From: Sarocladium kiliense
Taxonomy: Eukaryota; Ascomycota; Sordariomycetes; Hypocreales; Sarocladiaceae
NCBI GenBank assembly: GCA_030734395.1
Contig: JAUZTG010000029.1
Location: 6,696,001 to 6,760,000 of the forward strand
Direction of reading: 5' to 3'
Length of the DNA: 64,000 bases
The notes beneath the pieces were generated by a model. It searched no databases. It worked only from the letters and a program-made list of their open reading frames with translations, and was not told where the DNA came from. The translations under genes and the position numbers were made by a program. Numbering within the stretch: the first letter of the stretch is position 1; every line of letters starts with the position of its first letter. Of the stretch, positions 45,001 through 56,613 are shown in pieces.

Positions 45001-47457
45001 TTGGCTCTGACCACCGAACAGCCCCTGTCCGACTCCAGCATTGCTCTGGGCCTGGTACTGCATCCTTGCTTGAAGGATACTCGGGTCCGCAAGATCAACT
45101 AGACCACTCCCCCCAGAGGAGGAAGTGTTAGCATGTCTATGCTTCTTCCCCTTCTTCTTCTGCTTGGAACCATAGTCTTGGAATGCCCCAGGAGGATTAC
45201 CATAGAGCGATGCCATGAGGCCGGAAGCAGGAGCTGGGGTAGAGGAGGTAGAGGAAGGTGGGTACTGGTTTGAAAAAGAAGAAATCATGTACTCACGCTT
45301 TCCAGAATCATGAGCCTGACTATTGCCGCCACGTGAATTGCGACCCACCAGAAGCGTCTGCAGCAGATCATTCGAGGATTCCTTGGGGGCACCACCGAAT
45401 CCGGATGCGCCGAACCCTTGCCCAAACATACTGGGCGGTGTCCCGGTGGACTTGAGACCTGGTGGCGGACCAGGCATCGATGTAGGATAGAACTGGCTTC
45501 CTCCACTCTGTGACTGGAAAGTGTTGGGCATCATCGAGTTCTGCTGCGCCATGATCCTGGGGTTGGCTGCCAATTTGACATTCGTGGCCGAGTTTGCGTT
45601 ATCGTTAGCGAAGCTGAATCGCGACGACTGCCGGTTGTGTCCCTGGTTCTGGAATGACGCCTGGCTGCCGATGCCTGGAGGCATCTGATCGCTGAATCCA
45701 CCCTGAGACCGCATGGAGAAGAGCTGTTGGGGAGTCAAAGTGCGCCCTGGAACGCCTGCAGAACCCTGGCTGAATCCTGAGCCGCCCAGAACCGGACCGA
45801 ACATGCCGTCGTTGTTGCCTCGTTGGATTGGCTGCTGTGCGCGTCGTTGGTCGAATCCCTGACTTTCGCCTCCAATCTCTCGGTCCTCAGGCTCGCCACC
45901 AAGGGCCAAACTGCCACCTGTTTCAGGTTCGCCTTCGGAAGGACCTTGGGCAAGAGTCGTTGCGTCGTCTTGATCGCCAGCGAGTCGCGCATCTTCCTCT
46001 TCGCGCATGGCCTTGCGCCTCTCTCCACCACGGATATCGAACATAGGTACCGCATCCTGAATCTGCGCTTCGGACACTGATGGTAAGGTACAACCTTGCA
46101 GAGCCTTGAGAAGCGCCTTGAGAGTGGATTCGGCAAGCCGATGGGCAGGATCCTTGGTTTTGGTGGGAGGAGCGGGTTTGGTGGATGGAGCAGGCTCCGG
46201 TGCTGGCGCTTCCTCGGTGTCCTGAACAGCTTCCTCAACCACCTCTGTTGTTGCTGGCAGAGCGCTAGAGATGGCAGGGCTTGACGCTGCTCCGCTCGTA
46301 GCATGACTGCCTCGTCTGCTTCGGACAGGATTCCGAGCCCAGTTCGCCGATGATGGCAACGCTGAGCTGTCGACACCATTTTCTGAGCCCTCCTTGCTAG
46401 AGGTGCGGGCCATAGGTTGTGACGCAGGGAGGGGTGCAGGTTGCGAAGGAGCCTGGCGGGTGGAGTTCCTTGACGAAGTGCCGCCACCTGGTAATGGTCG
46501 TTGCGTGTGAATGCTGTTCATTGACGACAGATCTTGTCGGGTGTAGCTGTCCTCCTCGTCACCTTGCTCGTGCAAGAACATGCAGCCGGGGTTATTGCAT
46601 TTCTCGTTTTTCAGCCAGGCCGAACAGTATTTCGTTGTCCCGTGCTGAGCCTTGAGAATGCGATCCCCGTTATGTGACCCATGTACTGCTTGGATACACC
46701 TGGTCGCCTCCTCGGGCTTCTCGAAAGTAACGTAGACGCCGAGGGACAGATTCTGGCCATCCGAGCCCTTCCTATTGCTGATAGAAATCTTCTGGATGTT
46801 ACCATACTGTCCGAAGAATTCCGGCTTCCGCAAAGTCTTCAACAGGTCTTCTTCTCGGACGGTCGGAGCCAGGCCTGTGATATAGACAAGGTTCTTCTGG
46901 ACCACCCGAACCCCGATGAGGTTCTTGCGGTTTTCCTTCTCTGCTTCGCGCTTCTGAAGTTCTTTCTGCCGTTGGTCTTGGGCTCGTCTTCGTTGGTTCT
47001 TTTGAATGTTGGCACGGAACTCTGCAACTCTGTTTGGCGGTCAGCATGATGGCAGGGCACTGGGTGAGTCGGTAATAACCACATACTCTTCTGACGTGAC
47101 AACTTTCCACTGTATCGTCTTCTCGTCGTATGGTCTTCTGCATGCCGGACACAGACCGTTCATATTATTCTTTATATTGTTGAAGCAGAACTGGCAGATC
47201 TAGTAGTAACGTGTCAGCCACCTATGTAATAAGAGAGATAGGGTGTTCTACCTGATAGCCGCAGGGACATGGTCGAAAGTTGCGATCTGACAGATCAAAC
47301 TCTTCGACGCAGAGGGGACTGTGAGGTTGGTCAGCCGGGTTGCTCCGATGATGCCCAAGCTGGGCAAGGGGGCTCAATAGAGTCGCGTCTCTCCCACGCG
47401 CTGCAGAACATACCAAGTGTCCTCCTCCTCCTCAATAAAGGAGTCTTGCGGCGCCAT
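42031..47457 (-). CDS. not4: CCR4-NOT complex subunit Not4, RING E3 ubiquitin ligase
   Basis: Exons on the minus strand: 47457..47414, 47318..47252, 47199..47087, 47029..45000, 44309..42031, giving about 1510 residues. The C4C4 RING uses C15, C18, C32, C34, C39, C42, C54 and C57. It is followed by a charged helix, an RRM (about 119-205) and a CCCH finger (C210, C219, C224, H228). The middle is Q/N/G/P-rich. The last exon has stretches I associate with the end of long ascomycete Not4 (PKTLRVVPT, APVIGRKKKQKK, SRMLITPNGDC, SVEDAESAMLSARRETEKLEK). Not4 ubiquitinates stalled ribosomes and nascent chains and works in mRNA turnover. Joining the last exon needs a 690-bp intron (44999..44310, GTGGGT/CACAG, phase 1). 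Without that splice the frame stops at 44947 after NNFGRW. Two separate genes remain possible. A 63-bp stopless intron at 45296..45234 is also possible. Confidence 0.72.
44310..44999 (-). other. Putative 690-bp intron of not4, or gap between two genes
   Basis: The donor G|GTGGGT at 45000/44999 and acceptor GTGCACAG at 44310 join a phase-1 exon end to an exon start of the matching phase, fusing SQ to DDELPSLEEAQ. If unspliced, the reading frame continues 17 codons to a stop at 44947. No other start codon convincingly opens the downstream exon. It is about ten times longer than other introns here, so smaller exons inside it are possible. Confidence 0.5.
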
Positions 47458-47881
47458 GGCTCCGGTTCTGAAGTGATGAGATGGTAGGGTGGGCGGATAG
47501 AAGGGTGGGATTAGGGTGTTTCGTAACGGGGGCGGAGAGTGAGTGAATGAAATGTCACAGCGAAAGGTCGAGGCTGCGAGAGAGCGAGAGAAGAAAGAGA
47601 TCCATGGTTCCGCTAGCCGAATTGGGGAGTAGCGGGCCATGTCGGTTCACGTGACGCCACTGGAGTTGGGCCTGCCAGTTGCGGTACACGAGGATTTGGT
47701 GCAGTGCCCACCGTAGCCTGAAGTAGCCCCTGGAACGGCCGGGAATTCTCCGGAGATTTAGCCCGGCTGGGAGAGTTGCAACGGGCAAGTGGACGAAGGA
47801 AGCATCACCACCTCGTCGATTGCTCAACTTCACCCATTCCTTACCATCGCCAATTGGCCACGCCGCGTCACGAAATCGGCC
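47458..47881. promoter_or_regulatory. Bidirectional promoter region of not4 and complex I 30-kDa gene
   Basis: Only 424 bp separate the two divergent start codons, so both promoters and 5' UTRs must share it. No discrete factor site is assigned. Confidence 0.45.
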
Positions 47882-48807
47882 ATGGCGACGATTCTCCCCC
47901 GAAGCAGGTCTTTGGCCTCAGCTCTGCGGTCCGGCAAGACCTCCGTTGCCGCCCGCAGCGAGCGTGCTGTGCGATGCCTGTCCACCACTGCTCCTCAATT
48001 TGTCGCAATGCCGAAGAATGCCCAGAACATGAGAATGGCTCCTCGCGACCAAGCTGGCGCCCTCAAGGTCCCTATCGTCAACCCGGCCGACAAGTACCAG
48101 AGCAAGTCCGACAACATGCACAAGTACGGCGCTTGGGTCATGGGCTGCTTGCCGAAATACGTGCAGCAGTTCTCTGTCTGGAAGGACGAGCTCACAATCT
48201 ACATCTCCCCGTCCGGTGTTATCCCGGTTTTCTCTTTCCTCAAGAGTCAGTGGGCCTCCAATTAACTCACAATGCATCAAGCTGACCTGTCTTATCAGAC
48301 AACACCGCTGCCGAGTTCACCCAGGTGAGCACCATCACCGCTGCTGACTACCCGACCCGCGAGAACCGTTTCGAGGTCGTCTACAACCTTCTTTCCGTCC
48401 GCCACAACTCTCGCATCCGCGTCAAGACCTACGCCGACGAAGCCTCCCCCGTTCCCAGTATCACCGGCCTCTTCGATGGCGCCAACTGGTACGAGCGTGA
48501 GGTATACGACCTGTACGGCGTCTTCTTCACCGGCCACCCCGATCTCCGCCGTATCCTGACCGATTACGGCTTCGAGGGCCACCCTCTCCGCAAGGACTTC
48601 CCTCTTACCGGTTACACCGAGATCCGATACGATGAGGAGAAGAAGCGCATCGTCACCGAGCCACTTGAGCTGACCCAGGCTTTCCGTAACTTCGAGGGTG
48701 GTTCAAGTGCTTGGGAGCAGATTGGCCCCGGTGAGGATCGCAAGCCTGAATCGTTCAAGCTGCCGACGTCGAAGCCCGAGGAGAAGACAGAGGAGCCCAA
48801 GAAATAG
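47882..48807 (+). CDS. nuo-31: Mitochondrial complex I 30-kDa subunit (NDUFS3/NuoC family)
   Basis: Two exons, 47882..48245 and 48299..48807 (53-bp intron, GTCAGT/TCAG), 290 residues, the usual size. The N-terminus ([19 protein letters not shown] and following, Arg/Ser/Ala-rich) is a mitochondrial presequence ending near CLSTTAPQF. Core NuoC motifs follow: [38 protein letters not shown], the signature [42 protein letters not shown] in consecutive pieces, and [25 protein letters not shown]. The protein belongs to the Q-module arm of NADH:ubiquinone oxidoreductase in the mitochondrial matrix. The Lys/Glu-rich end is typical of fungal versions. The ATG at 47882 is chosen because upstream in-frame codons include no ATG. 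Confidence 0.97.
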
Positions 48808-49539
48808 ATTCCTGCTCAAGCTATGTACAATCAACGTTTGTCTTTCGCCTTGCAGCCAATCATTCGTGTGATATTACCTATGTGCCCCACAATGCAGTCC
48901 ATGCTCTCCAAGTTGGAAGAAGATCACAGAGATGTATGATGCTTCATTCTAGACTTACTACGAGTATTCGTGTATGGTATCTAGGGGCAAGCCGGTCATA
49001 TCAACTCTTCACTACATTCGCATTCGTCTCAATACAACATACTACTCTGCGAATGCCCATCCAAGCAAAAGCCTTTTCATGGTACCACATGCTCTTTATC
49101 TCGATTCGTGAGCTCAATAGGCCGTGATGTCGGATTTGTGAATATATATAAATGGTGCTTCCTCTCGATCAAACCCGCGCCCACACTCATCGCCACCACG
49201 CAACTTGCCGTCCGTCGATCACGATATAGGTAATGAAGAAATTAAGAAATACCACAAAGTAGAAGAGGCGACAGGACCCTTGCGGAGCCAAGGGCGCTCA
49301 CATGCGCTCTTGCTCCTCTTCCGAACTCTTGTCTCTTCGATCCTCACCTACTGCAAGAAAATTAACCCGAGAAATTTCAGAAAATGAATGGCTCGTCGAC
49401 TTCGAGGCCTGCGCCTGTGCCCAAAACTCCGACACATGCTAGAATTTGTTGTACGCCCGTTATACATGAGATTAACCAATGTTTCAGCCAGCCTCCTTCA
49501 GTTCACGTTCATCCCATCCACCACCTGCCGTGATGGTCG
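48808..49539. other. Convergent intergenic region
   Basis: About 730 bp between the 3' ends of the complex I gene and the Zds-type gene; 3' UTRs only, nothing else recognised. Confidence 0.5.
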
Positions 49540-52519
49540 CTACCACATGTTGTCATCTCGCCTGTCGTGACGACGGTCATCGCCGTTGCCGTGGTACTGA
49601 TAATACTCCTTAGAGCCTTGGCCATAGCCGTCTGAAGCTTCATAGGCGTAGTCATTGTGGTCACGTCCGTGCTCGTCCTCATAGATCTGAGCATCGTCGA
49701 CGTAATCGACCTGTCCGTTGCCTGAGTCGGCGTACTGAACAGCAGCCTATCACGTGTTAGAGGACTCTATACAACTGAGGACCAGAGCTTGAGTTAGAAC
49801 TTACTCTATGGTAATCATAGTCGTACTGACCAAGACCGGAGTCCTGGTCATCTTGCTGCTGCTGTGCCAAATACTCCTCCTCTTGTTGCTTGCGTCTCGC
49901 TTCCTCTTCCAGACGCTTCTGTTGAGGAGAGGTCGGTACGTTCATTTGCGGATGCATGGCTTGAACAATTGCCAGATAGCTGTACATGAAGTTACTGAGC
50001 AGAACCTGGCTCAGAAGCGAGCGCCGAGGATTAGCGAGCTTGATATGTGCCATGCGGTAGATCGCTCTCTCCTCAAGGAGAGGGAAACGTGTCCAGTGAT
50101 AGTCAACGTCGGGCTGCAGGGGTTTGTAGACCGGCTCCTCCGGAACTTCGAGATGTCGGTTCTTCTTGCTGCTCTTCTCCTTCTCCTCCTTCCTTTTACT
50201 TCCACCGAATATTGAAGAGAAGATGCTCCCGTCTTTCTCCTTCTTCCCATCGCTCTTTCGGGAGCCCTCTTTCTTGCGCTCCTCCTGAAGCTTGCTGTCA
50301 ACGTTGTCCCTGTCGAGAACAATGCTTTCGCGGCCCTTGGGTGAGGTTTTGTCAATCGAGTTCTGAATGACGTCTAGTCGGACGTTGTCCTGCGCCTTCT
50401 CGACAAGGCTCTTGGTCTTTGATTTCTTAGACTCCTCTTTCTTCTTCTCCTTGTCTTCGGTCCCGCTCTTGAACCACTTCCATCCACTTCCCGACGACTT
50501 GGTCGAGGTGATATTGCCGGCATCATCATCTCGTTTTGACTTCTTGTTATTTTGCCGCTCCTCTTGGCTGAAAGTTGGGATGAACGTGAGATTGTCTGTG
50601 CGCGAAGCGGCGGCGCCTGAATGCGCAGCCAGAGAGTCGCTGAGGTTTTGCGGCTGGGAGGACGATGAGGGTGTCCTTGAGGTGTACTGGGTCTGACCAG
50701 ATGCCTGTGGATTATACTGATAAGATGAAGATGCGGCATCAGAGCGACGACTTGATCGAGCGGGCGGTTCATCAGCAACGGACTCTGGTTGTGGTTCGGC
50801 ATGAGCGCCAGTGGACTGTGAGGACGATCGTTGTGGATATGTCTGAGAATGATCGTTTTGGTAATGACTGTACTGATCGTTGTACTGCTCGCCATGCTGG
50901 CCCCCAGTCAGGCGCTGATCTGAAGGTGAGGATCGAATGGGCAATTGCTCATGCTGGGAACCTGATTGAGATGAGTCGAAACTATCAGGTTGGTTGAGTT
51001 CATCTTGCGGCACACTGCCAGTGGGAAGCTGTTCCTGCGAGAATTTATTCTGTCGCCGCACTGATCTATTGGGTCGAGAGTAGTTGTCTGCGATAGGTTC
51101 TGACTGCACCCGGGTAAGACCATGGCCTGGCGGGGCCTCTGGCATCGCTGGAACCTCTGATTCGGGAGTATCGCCGTCTTGGTTGCGGTTGGCTAATCGG
51201 CGAGAGAAAGGCCGGTCACCTGATCGTAAGCTGCCACCCTTTCTATACGTTGTACGCGTTGACCGCCGTAGACCCATGCCTGGTGCCATGGGCAAGATCG
51301 GTTTATCATCATTGCTGCTGCCTTCTCCAGTAACGGGGTGGTCCTGTGATTCCTGGGCCAGTTTCTGTACAGCCTTGGTCGGGTCCTTGACCAGTTCATC
51401 CAGACTAAGCTCTCGTGTGTGTCCTTGGGATCGCTTCCGCTCCAGCCGTTCGGCACCATCGACATAGCCCATGGCTCCCCTGCCGCCAGAGTTGTCGATC
51501 TGACGAGACAGCTTAGACTTTTGCCGTCGAATAGAGCTGGCGCCGAGAGACGTCCCTGAATCACTGCGGTTGAGGTCTCCATCGACCGACAAAAGTGATT
51601 CGCCTGATCGTCGTCTGATAGACTGAACTCGTTTCTCGAGAAAGGTCTGGAACTCGCTGGGGGCCAATTCCGGATGCACGCGAGCAGGCACCCACAGGAG
51701 ACGAGAGGGGTCATTCTCGTCATCGTCACCGCTTGGAGCAATAGCAGGGATCGCTGACAGAGTCATGGGTGGCATATCAGGATCCGTCATGCTACCCACA
51801 TCCATGGACATCCGTCGAAGGGCTTGCAGGTTGCTCAACTCCTGAGCGATGTCACTCGGGTTGTCGATATTAGTAAGGGGAAATTTGGAAGCATCAGATT
51901 GCTGGAAGTCGCGGAGAGACGGTGTTGGGGAAAGGGGTCCGCCAGGTGATTTCGAGCCATAGTCCGGGGAATGAGGTGTTCGCTGGCTTGTCGAGCGAAC
52001 TGGCAGTGTCTGTGATTTCTTGAAAGATCCTACTTCAACGCTCGCTGTTGAAGGACCCGGTGTCTGTTCTGACTGAGACCGAATGAGATGTCTTCGTGGG
52101 TCGACATCTTGGGGCTCCTGACGGAGGGGTTGGCGGTAGATCTGGTCTTGGTAGGAAGGGCCACCAACGAAACTCAGTGGACGACCACTGTCAGATCCAG
52201 AGTCATCCTCATCGCCGTAAAGGGTCCCGATAGCTTCGGTCACATGATGACTGGGGTCGGATATCGAGAGCTGGCTGGAGTGCCCGCGTCGAGTAGCAAA
52301 ACTGCCGCCAAGGTCGCCGGCAGGCCGGGATGAGGTCTGCATAGCCAGGAGTTAGTGTTAGTCAAAGATCATTGTGAGACAGGTAAATGATGCGCTTATT
52401 CGACAGAACATGCCCATGTTTGCGCTGCCACAGTCCGTTGCAAGTTTGCTTCGGCTGTGTCACGACAAAGAACAAGCATGATCCAGAGCTGCCTGCGCTG
52501 GACAAGAACTCACCATCAT
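49540..52519 (-). CDS. Zds1/Zds2-type protein (C-terminal Zds domain)
   Basis: The main exon runs 52336 (or 52342) to 49805, then 49734..49540 after a 70-bp intron (GTAAGT; acceptor TTCAG, with an alternative in-frame TAG acceptor nine codons' worth or less upstream); about 910 residues. Near residues 747-793 is the Zds C-terminal domain: HWTRFPLLEERAIYRMAHIK followed by LANPRRSLLSQVLLSNFMYSYL. The rest is disordered, with Ser/Gln/Arg-rich runs and a Lys/Glu-rich segment before the domain. Yeast Zds1/2 bind PP2A-Cdc55 and control mitotic entry and polarity, so it may act with PP2A. The 5' end has two readings: ATG at 52342, or a 6-nt exon ATGATG (52519..52514) spliced over 177 bp to 52336; both give 910 residues and differ only at residue 2. 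Confidence 0.85.
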
Positions 52520-54464
52520 TGACGTAGCGACTTGCCACAAAGGCGGCCGAGTGGCCAAGAGAGCCTTAGGCGTGCGACGCCTCGGGGTGGCAGATCACAG
52601 GTATCCGGAGTGCAGCACTATCATGGGCGAGGGGATACGGCGGAGAGTCGGACAGGGGCGGAGACGGAGGAAAGAGTATCGGTCGAGGTCGTCGAACGGC
52701 TCTATCGGCGAACGTTGATCTCCTGAACTGGAGTCGTCGATGCGTTTATCGTCGCATGGAGTTTCGTCGGGTAGACGGAACGCCTCGGCTGCAGACAACA
52801 GGCAGAGAGTCGCAGCAGTGGGTAGGTCGGTGATTCCGCAGCAGATGATGGTGCTGGATGGTGGTGGTCAGTTGAGGATCGAGGGGGGCGAAAGTCGTGA
52901 GAGTTGGCGCGGAGGGCATGCGTTGTGTTGGATGGATGGATGGACGCACAGTGCAGTACAGCACACAGCAAGGCACAAGGATACCAGAACAGCGCACAAG
53001 GCCCAGGACAATGCAAACGGGCGCAGACACAGACAGGTCAGGTCAGGTCAGGTTACAAGCACGGCCTTGGAGGAATAGACTGGACTGGACTGACCCCGTT
53101 CTGCTTTCCCTTGTCCTATCCAAATGGCGCTGCCTTGAAGCGCTCCGCACGGCGAGAGTCTACAGCGAATAGGAGCAGGAGGCACGCAGGCGGCTGGGGG
53201 GGTCACGTGGGGCGCGTCCAGCACCTTCAGGTACCGGGAGCGGGTCGGCGCAGGGGAATGCGGTTCACTGTGGAGGGGCGCAAGGACCGCTGTGGTCCAG
53301 TGAGAGGGAGGGGTCACAGCGGTTAAGTCTGGTTCAGGGAGTGCTCATTTCAACTTGGTGCCCAATACAATACGCCGAGAGGCCGATGCAAGGCATGGTG
53401 AGAGGGTTAAGGTACCTCGTGGCCTCTGCCGAGATGTGCAAGTCGTGATTTGTTTCTGAGTTACAATGACTTCAGAATGTGATTGCCTACCTATGTGCCA
53501 TGCCCTATGTGGTGGACTGTACTGGAATACCGTGGCGTCTGGCGTCGCGTGCTCCCTGCAGATACACATGTCATAATTGGAGGCCACTGAAGCTTGAGCT
53601 CCTTAGCTGCAAAGCCACCAGAGGAGTACTTCCACCAACGCTAACATTCAGTTGATAAAGTTTGTAAATGATAGACAGGGTCGCAGCCAGACAGCTGTCA
53701 CACAAACTGACATAGGACGGCAAAAGGTCATTATCACCTCTTGGGAAATGCTTGCTCCCAGCCAGCATCACCAACTACTCCAGTAGTACAGGGTAGCATT
53801 CGGCCGCGCCTCCACAACCCACTACGGAGCCTCCGAGCGCAATGGCGCGCCAACTGGACCCTCCCCTCGTCGGTCTCGGTCTACTGCAGCGCCGTTTAGT
53901 GCCTGGGGCCCAAGGGACAGGCGGACCTGAACAGGGGACTGGCCACTGGTGCTACTGCGCGCTCGGTGCTGCTCATCACGGCTGGAAAATTATCGCCAGC
54001 CAGCCTTGTCCACTTCAAACCAACAGCTCCCACCACGTCTCCTCCTCCGTGACCCTTCCCGACCAACCTTTGACGACTTTTATCCTTTTGATACCCCCGA
54101 CACCACCATCGTGCTCGTCTCGACCTCCTTCTACCACCTCGATCCCTCGAATCAAAATCTTCATAATCCAGAGCGCATTCTTTGCTTGTTAGAATGGCGG
54201 CCGTAAGTTGCTTCCCCCTGCTGCTGCTGCTGCCCTACCAAACCGCCAACTTCGGGTCGTATGGATCATCATCACCTGGTCACCAGCTGTTACAGCTTAT
54301 GCGTCGGTCTGATGGGAGCTGGCAGCTGGTAACAGATGATGGATTATCCTATGAAACCGTTGCGCACACTTTTTCTTCCCTGCACCAATCCTTTCCCGAT
54401 TCTTGTTACTCGCCTCATTCTCCATCTTCTTCCCAACACCGTCCCCATCAGTTCACCTGCCAGC
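52520..54464. other. Divergent intergenic region with short tandem repeats
   Basis: About 1.9 kb between the Zds-type gene (-) and the DUF2433 gene (+). It contains a GGAT run (about 52930-52944), four CAGGT units (53034-53053) and three GACTG units (53078-53092). The 3' part includes a likely 5' UTR of the DUF2433 gene and an ATG-plus-donor at 54194-54208 (see that gene). No separate gene seen. Confidence 0.5.
53034..53053 (+). repeat. CAGGT pentanucleotide repeat, four copies
   Basis: Exact tandem copies of CAGGT in the Zds/DUF2433 intergenic region, followed 25 bp later by three GACTG copies (53078-53092). Confidence 0.7.
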
Positions 54465-56613
54465 ATGGAGACCTTCGCAGGGCCTCCCATGCCTCGCTTC
54501 GATCGCTGGGCTAGGTCCAATGGAAATCAGAGGCTGACTCATTCTTTCCAGTCGCGTCCGTACAACAACTCCGGCTATCTTCAGAACGGCGCAACTGGTC
54601 TGCCACCGGGTGCTGCACCGCTGCTTCCGAACCAAGGCCGTGTCATCCAGACTGGCCCCATCAGAGTCCTCTGTATTGCAGATGTGCGAGGTGCGTCACC
54701 ATAATATGCATAAGAAACGAGGTGATGGTGGTACTAACTTACATGCAGGTAATCTGAGATCACTCAACGACCTGGCCAAGCAGGCCAGGGCCGACCACAT
54801 TATCCACACAGGCGACTTCGGTTTCTATGACGACACATCACTCGAGCGTATCGCGGAGAAGACACTCAAACATGTGGCCCAATACTCTCCTTTGATCTCA
54901 GAGCCTATCAAGAAGAGCATCCAGCAAGGCGGCCCTGGCCCAGTCAAGGCACGCTTTGCGCCCAATGAACTGCCACTCTCCGAGCTCCCTCTCCTGCTCA
55001 GCGGCGAGCTGAAGCTTGACGTGCCTGTCTACACTGTTTGGGGTGCTTGCGAGGATGTCCGGGTTTTGGAGAAGTTCAGGTCGTCCGAGTACAAGGTCCC
55101 CAACCTGCACATCATCGATGAGGCTCGGTCAATGCTTCTCGAGATCGGAGGCGTTAAGCTGAGGCTTCTTGGTCTCGGTGGCGCTGTTGTCATGCACAAG
55201 CTCTTCGACAATGGTGAGGGTCGCACTACGATTGCTGGTGGACAGGGCACCATGTGGACTACACTCCTTCAGATGGGCGAGCTTGTCGACACTGCACACC
55301 GTGTCTACGATCCAACTGAGACCCGCGTGTTCGTCACGCACGCCTCTCCCGCTCGTGAGGGTATCCTCAACCAACTATCCGTCACCCTCAAGGCCGATTT
55401 CTCCGTCTCAGCAGGTCTTCACTTCCGCTACGGTAGCTCCTACAACGAGTTCAGTGTCAACCCAACGCTGGATCATTACCGTGGCAAGCTGGCTGCATCT
55501 AAGGCTTCTTTCAACGATGTATGGGAGACAGTCAAGGGTGAGGTCGAGCCGGCCATCCAGCAGAACGAGGCCCAGCAGAATCTGCTCAAGAATGCCCTCC
55601 AGATAGTAGAGAAGATGCCCTCTACGGCCGCTGGTGGTAACCCCTTCGGTGGCCCGGCAGCTGGCCAGGCTTCTCTGGGACAAGTCGACGAGAGCGCCTT
55701 CAAGAACATGTGGAACTTCAACTTGGCTGATGCTGCGTTTGGTTACCTCGTTTTGGAGATCCAGGATGGTCGCATCGGCACCGAGATGCGCGCTCAAGGC
55801 TTCAACTTCGCTCACCGTGGTTCCAAGCAAGCTGCTGCCGCTGGCGCGGGTGCTGCACCTGCCGCACCGGCAACTTCAGGCGCCCCTGCACCACCAGTCG
55901 CACCCTCAACACAGTCCGCTGCACCTCCGCCAGCCCAGCGCCAACCCTCAAGCGGCCAGCCACCCAAGCCTGCCGTAGCGACCCCTCTGGGTGGCCTGCC
56001 CAAGCCAGGCACACCGCAGCCCGGTCAGTCTAGTGCCGCAAAGGACTCTGAGAAGACTCCTGGAACGAACGGCCACGGCCCTGAGCCTGCTTCATCCCCT
56101 GCACCGAAGACTCCCGCCTCAGACATCATTGGTCTCTTCATCATGAACGTTAACACCGAGGAGCAATGCCGTGATCTGTTCGAGGAGGAGGACAAGAGCA
56201 AGATTCTCAAGGTTGACAAGTGGGGCAACTCGAACAAGGTTGTCCAGTTCAAGACTGTCGAGGACCGCGATGCAGCCATGGCTCGTCTTCCAGAGGAGGT
56301 CAAGACACGAACTCAAGAGGATCGGTCTAAGCCTCTGGTGAAGATCTTTCAGCACCGCGAGGGCAAAGCATTCGCTCCTCGCGGCGGAGCAGGCAACTGG
56401 GGTGCCAGCACACGTGGTGGTGCCGCCAACACAAGCGGCTACCGAAGCGCCGGTGGGGCCAGTGACTCGGAAAGCAACCGCCGTGGAGGACGTGGAGGCC
56501 GAGGGGGCCGTGGCGGTGAGCGTGGACGCGGTGGACGTGGTGGACGAGGCGGTAAGGGCGACGCCGGCACCTCTTCACCAGCTGGAGCTCCCTCGACGCC
56601 GGCAGCGGAGTGA
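54465..56613 (+). CDS. DUF2433 protein with metallophosphoesterase-like N-domain and RGG tail
   Basis: Exons 54465..54690 and 54749..56613 (58-bp intron, GTGCGT, ACTAACTT branch, GCAG), 696 residues. Motifs: IRVLCIADVRGNLRSLNDLA and HIIHTGDFGFYDDTSLERIA resemble the first metal-binding motifs of calcineurin-like phosphoesterases; VYTVWGACEDVRVLEKF, GVKLRLLGLGGAVV and RVFVTHASPAREGILNQLS continue the fold. Residues about 430-500 are Ala/Pro-rich, then an RRM-like strand set (DIIGLFIMNVNTEEQCRDLF) and a C-terminal Arg/Gly-rich RGG block (about 635-680), suggesting RNA binding. Start uncertain: ATG 54194 with a GTAAGT donor at 54203 and a CTGAC...TTCCAG acceptor at 54551 gives an alternative MAA-SRPYNN start (670 residues) in the same frame. 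Molecular role unknown. Confidence 0.87.
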
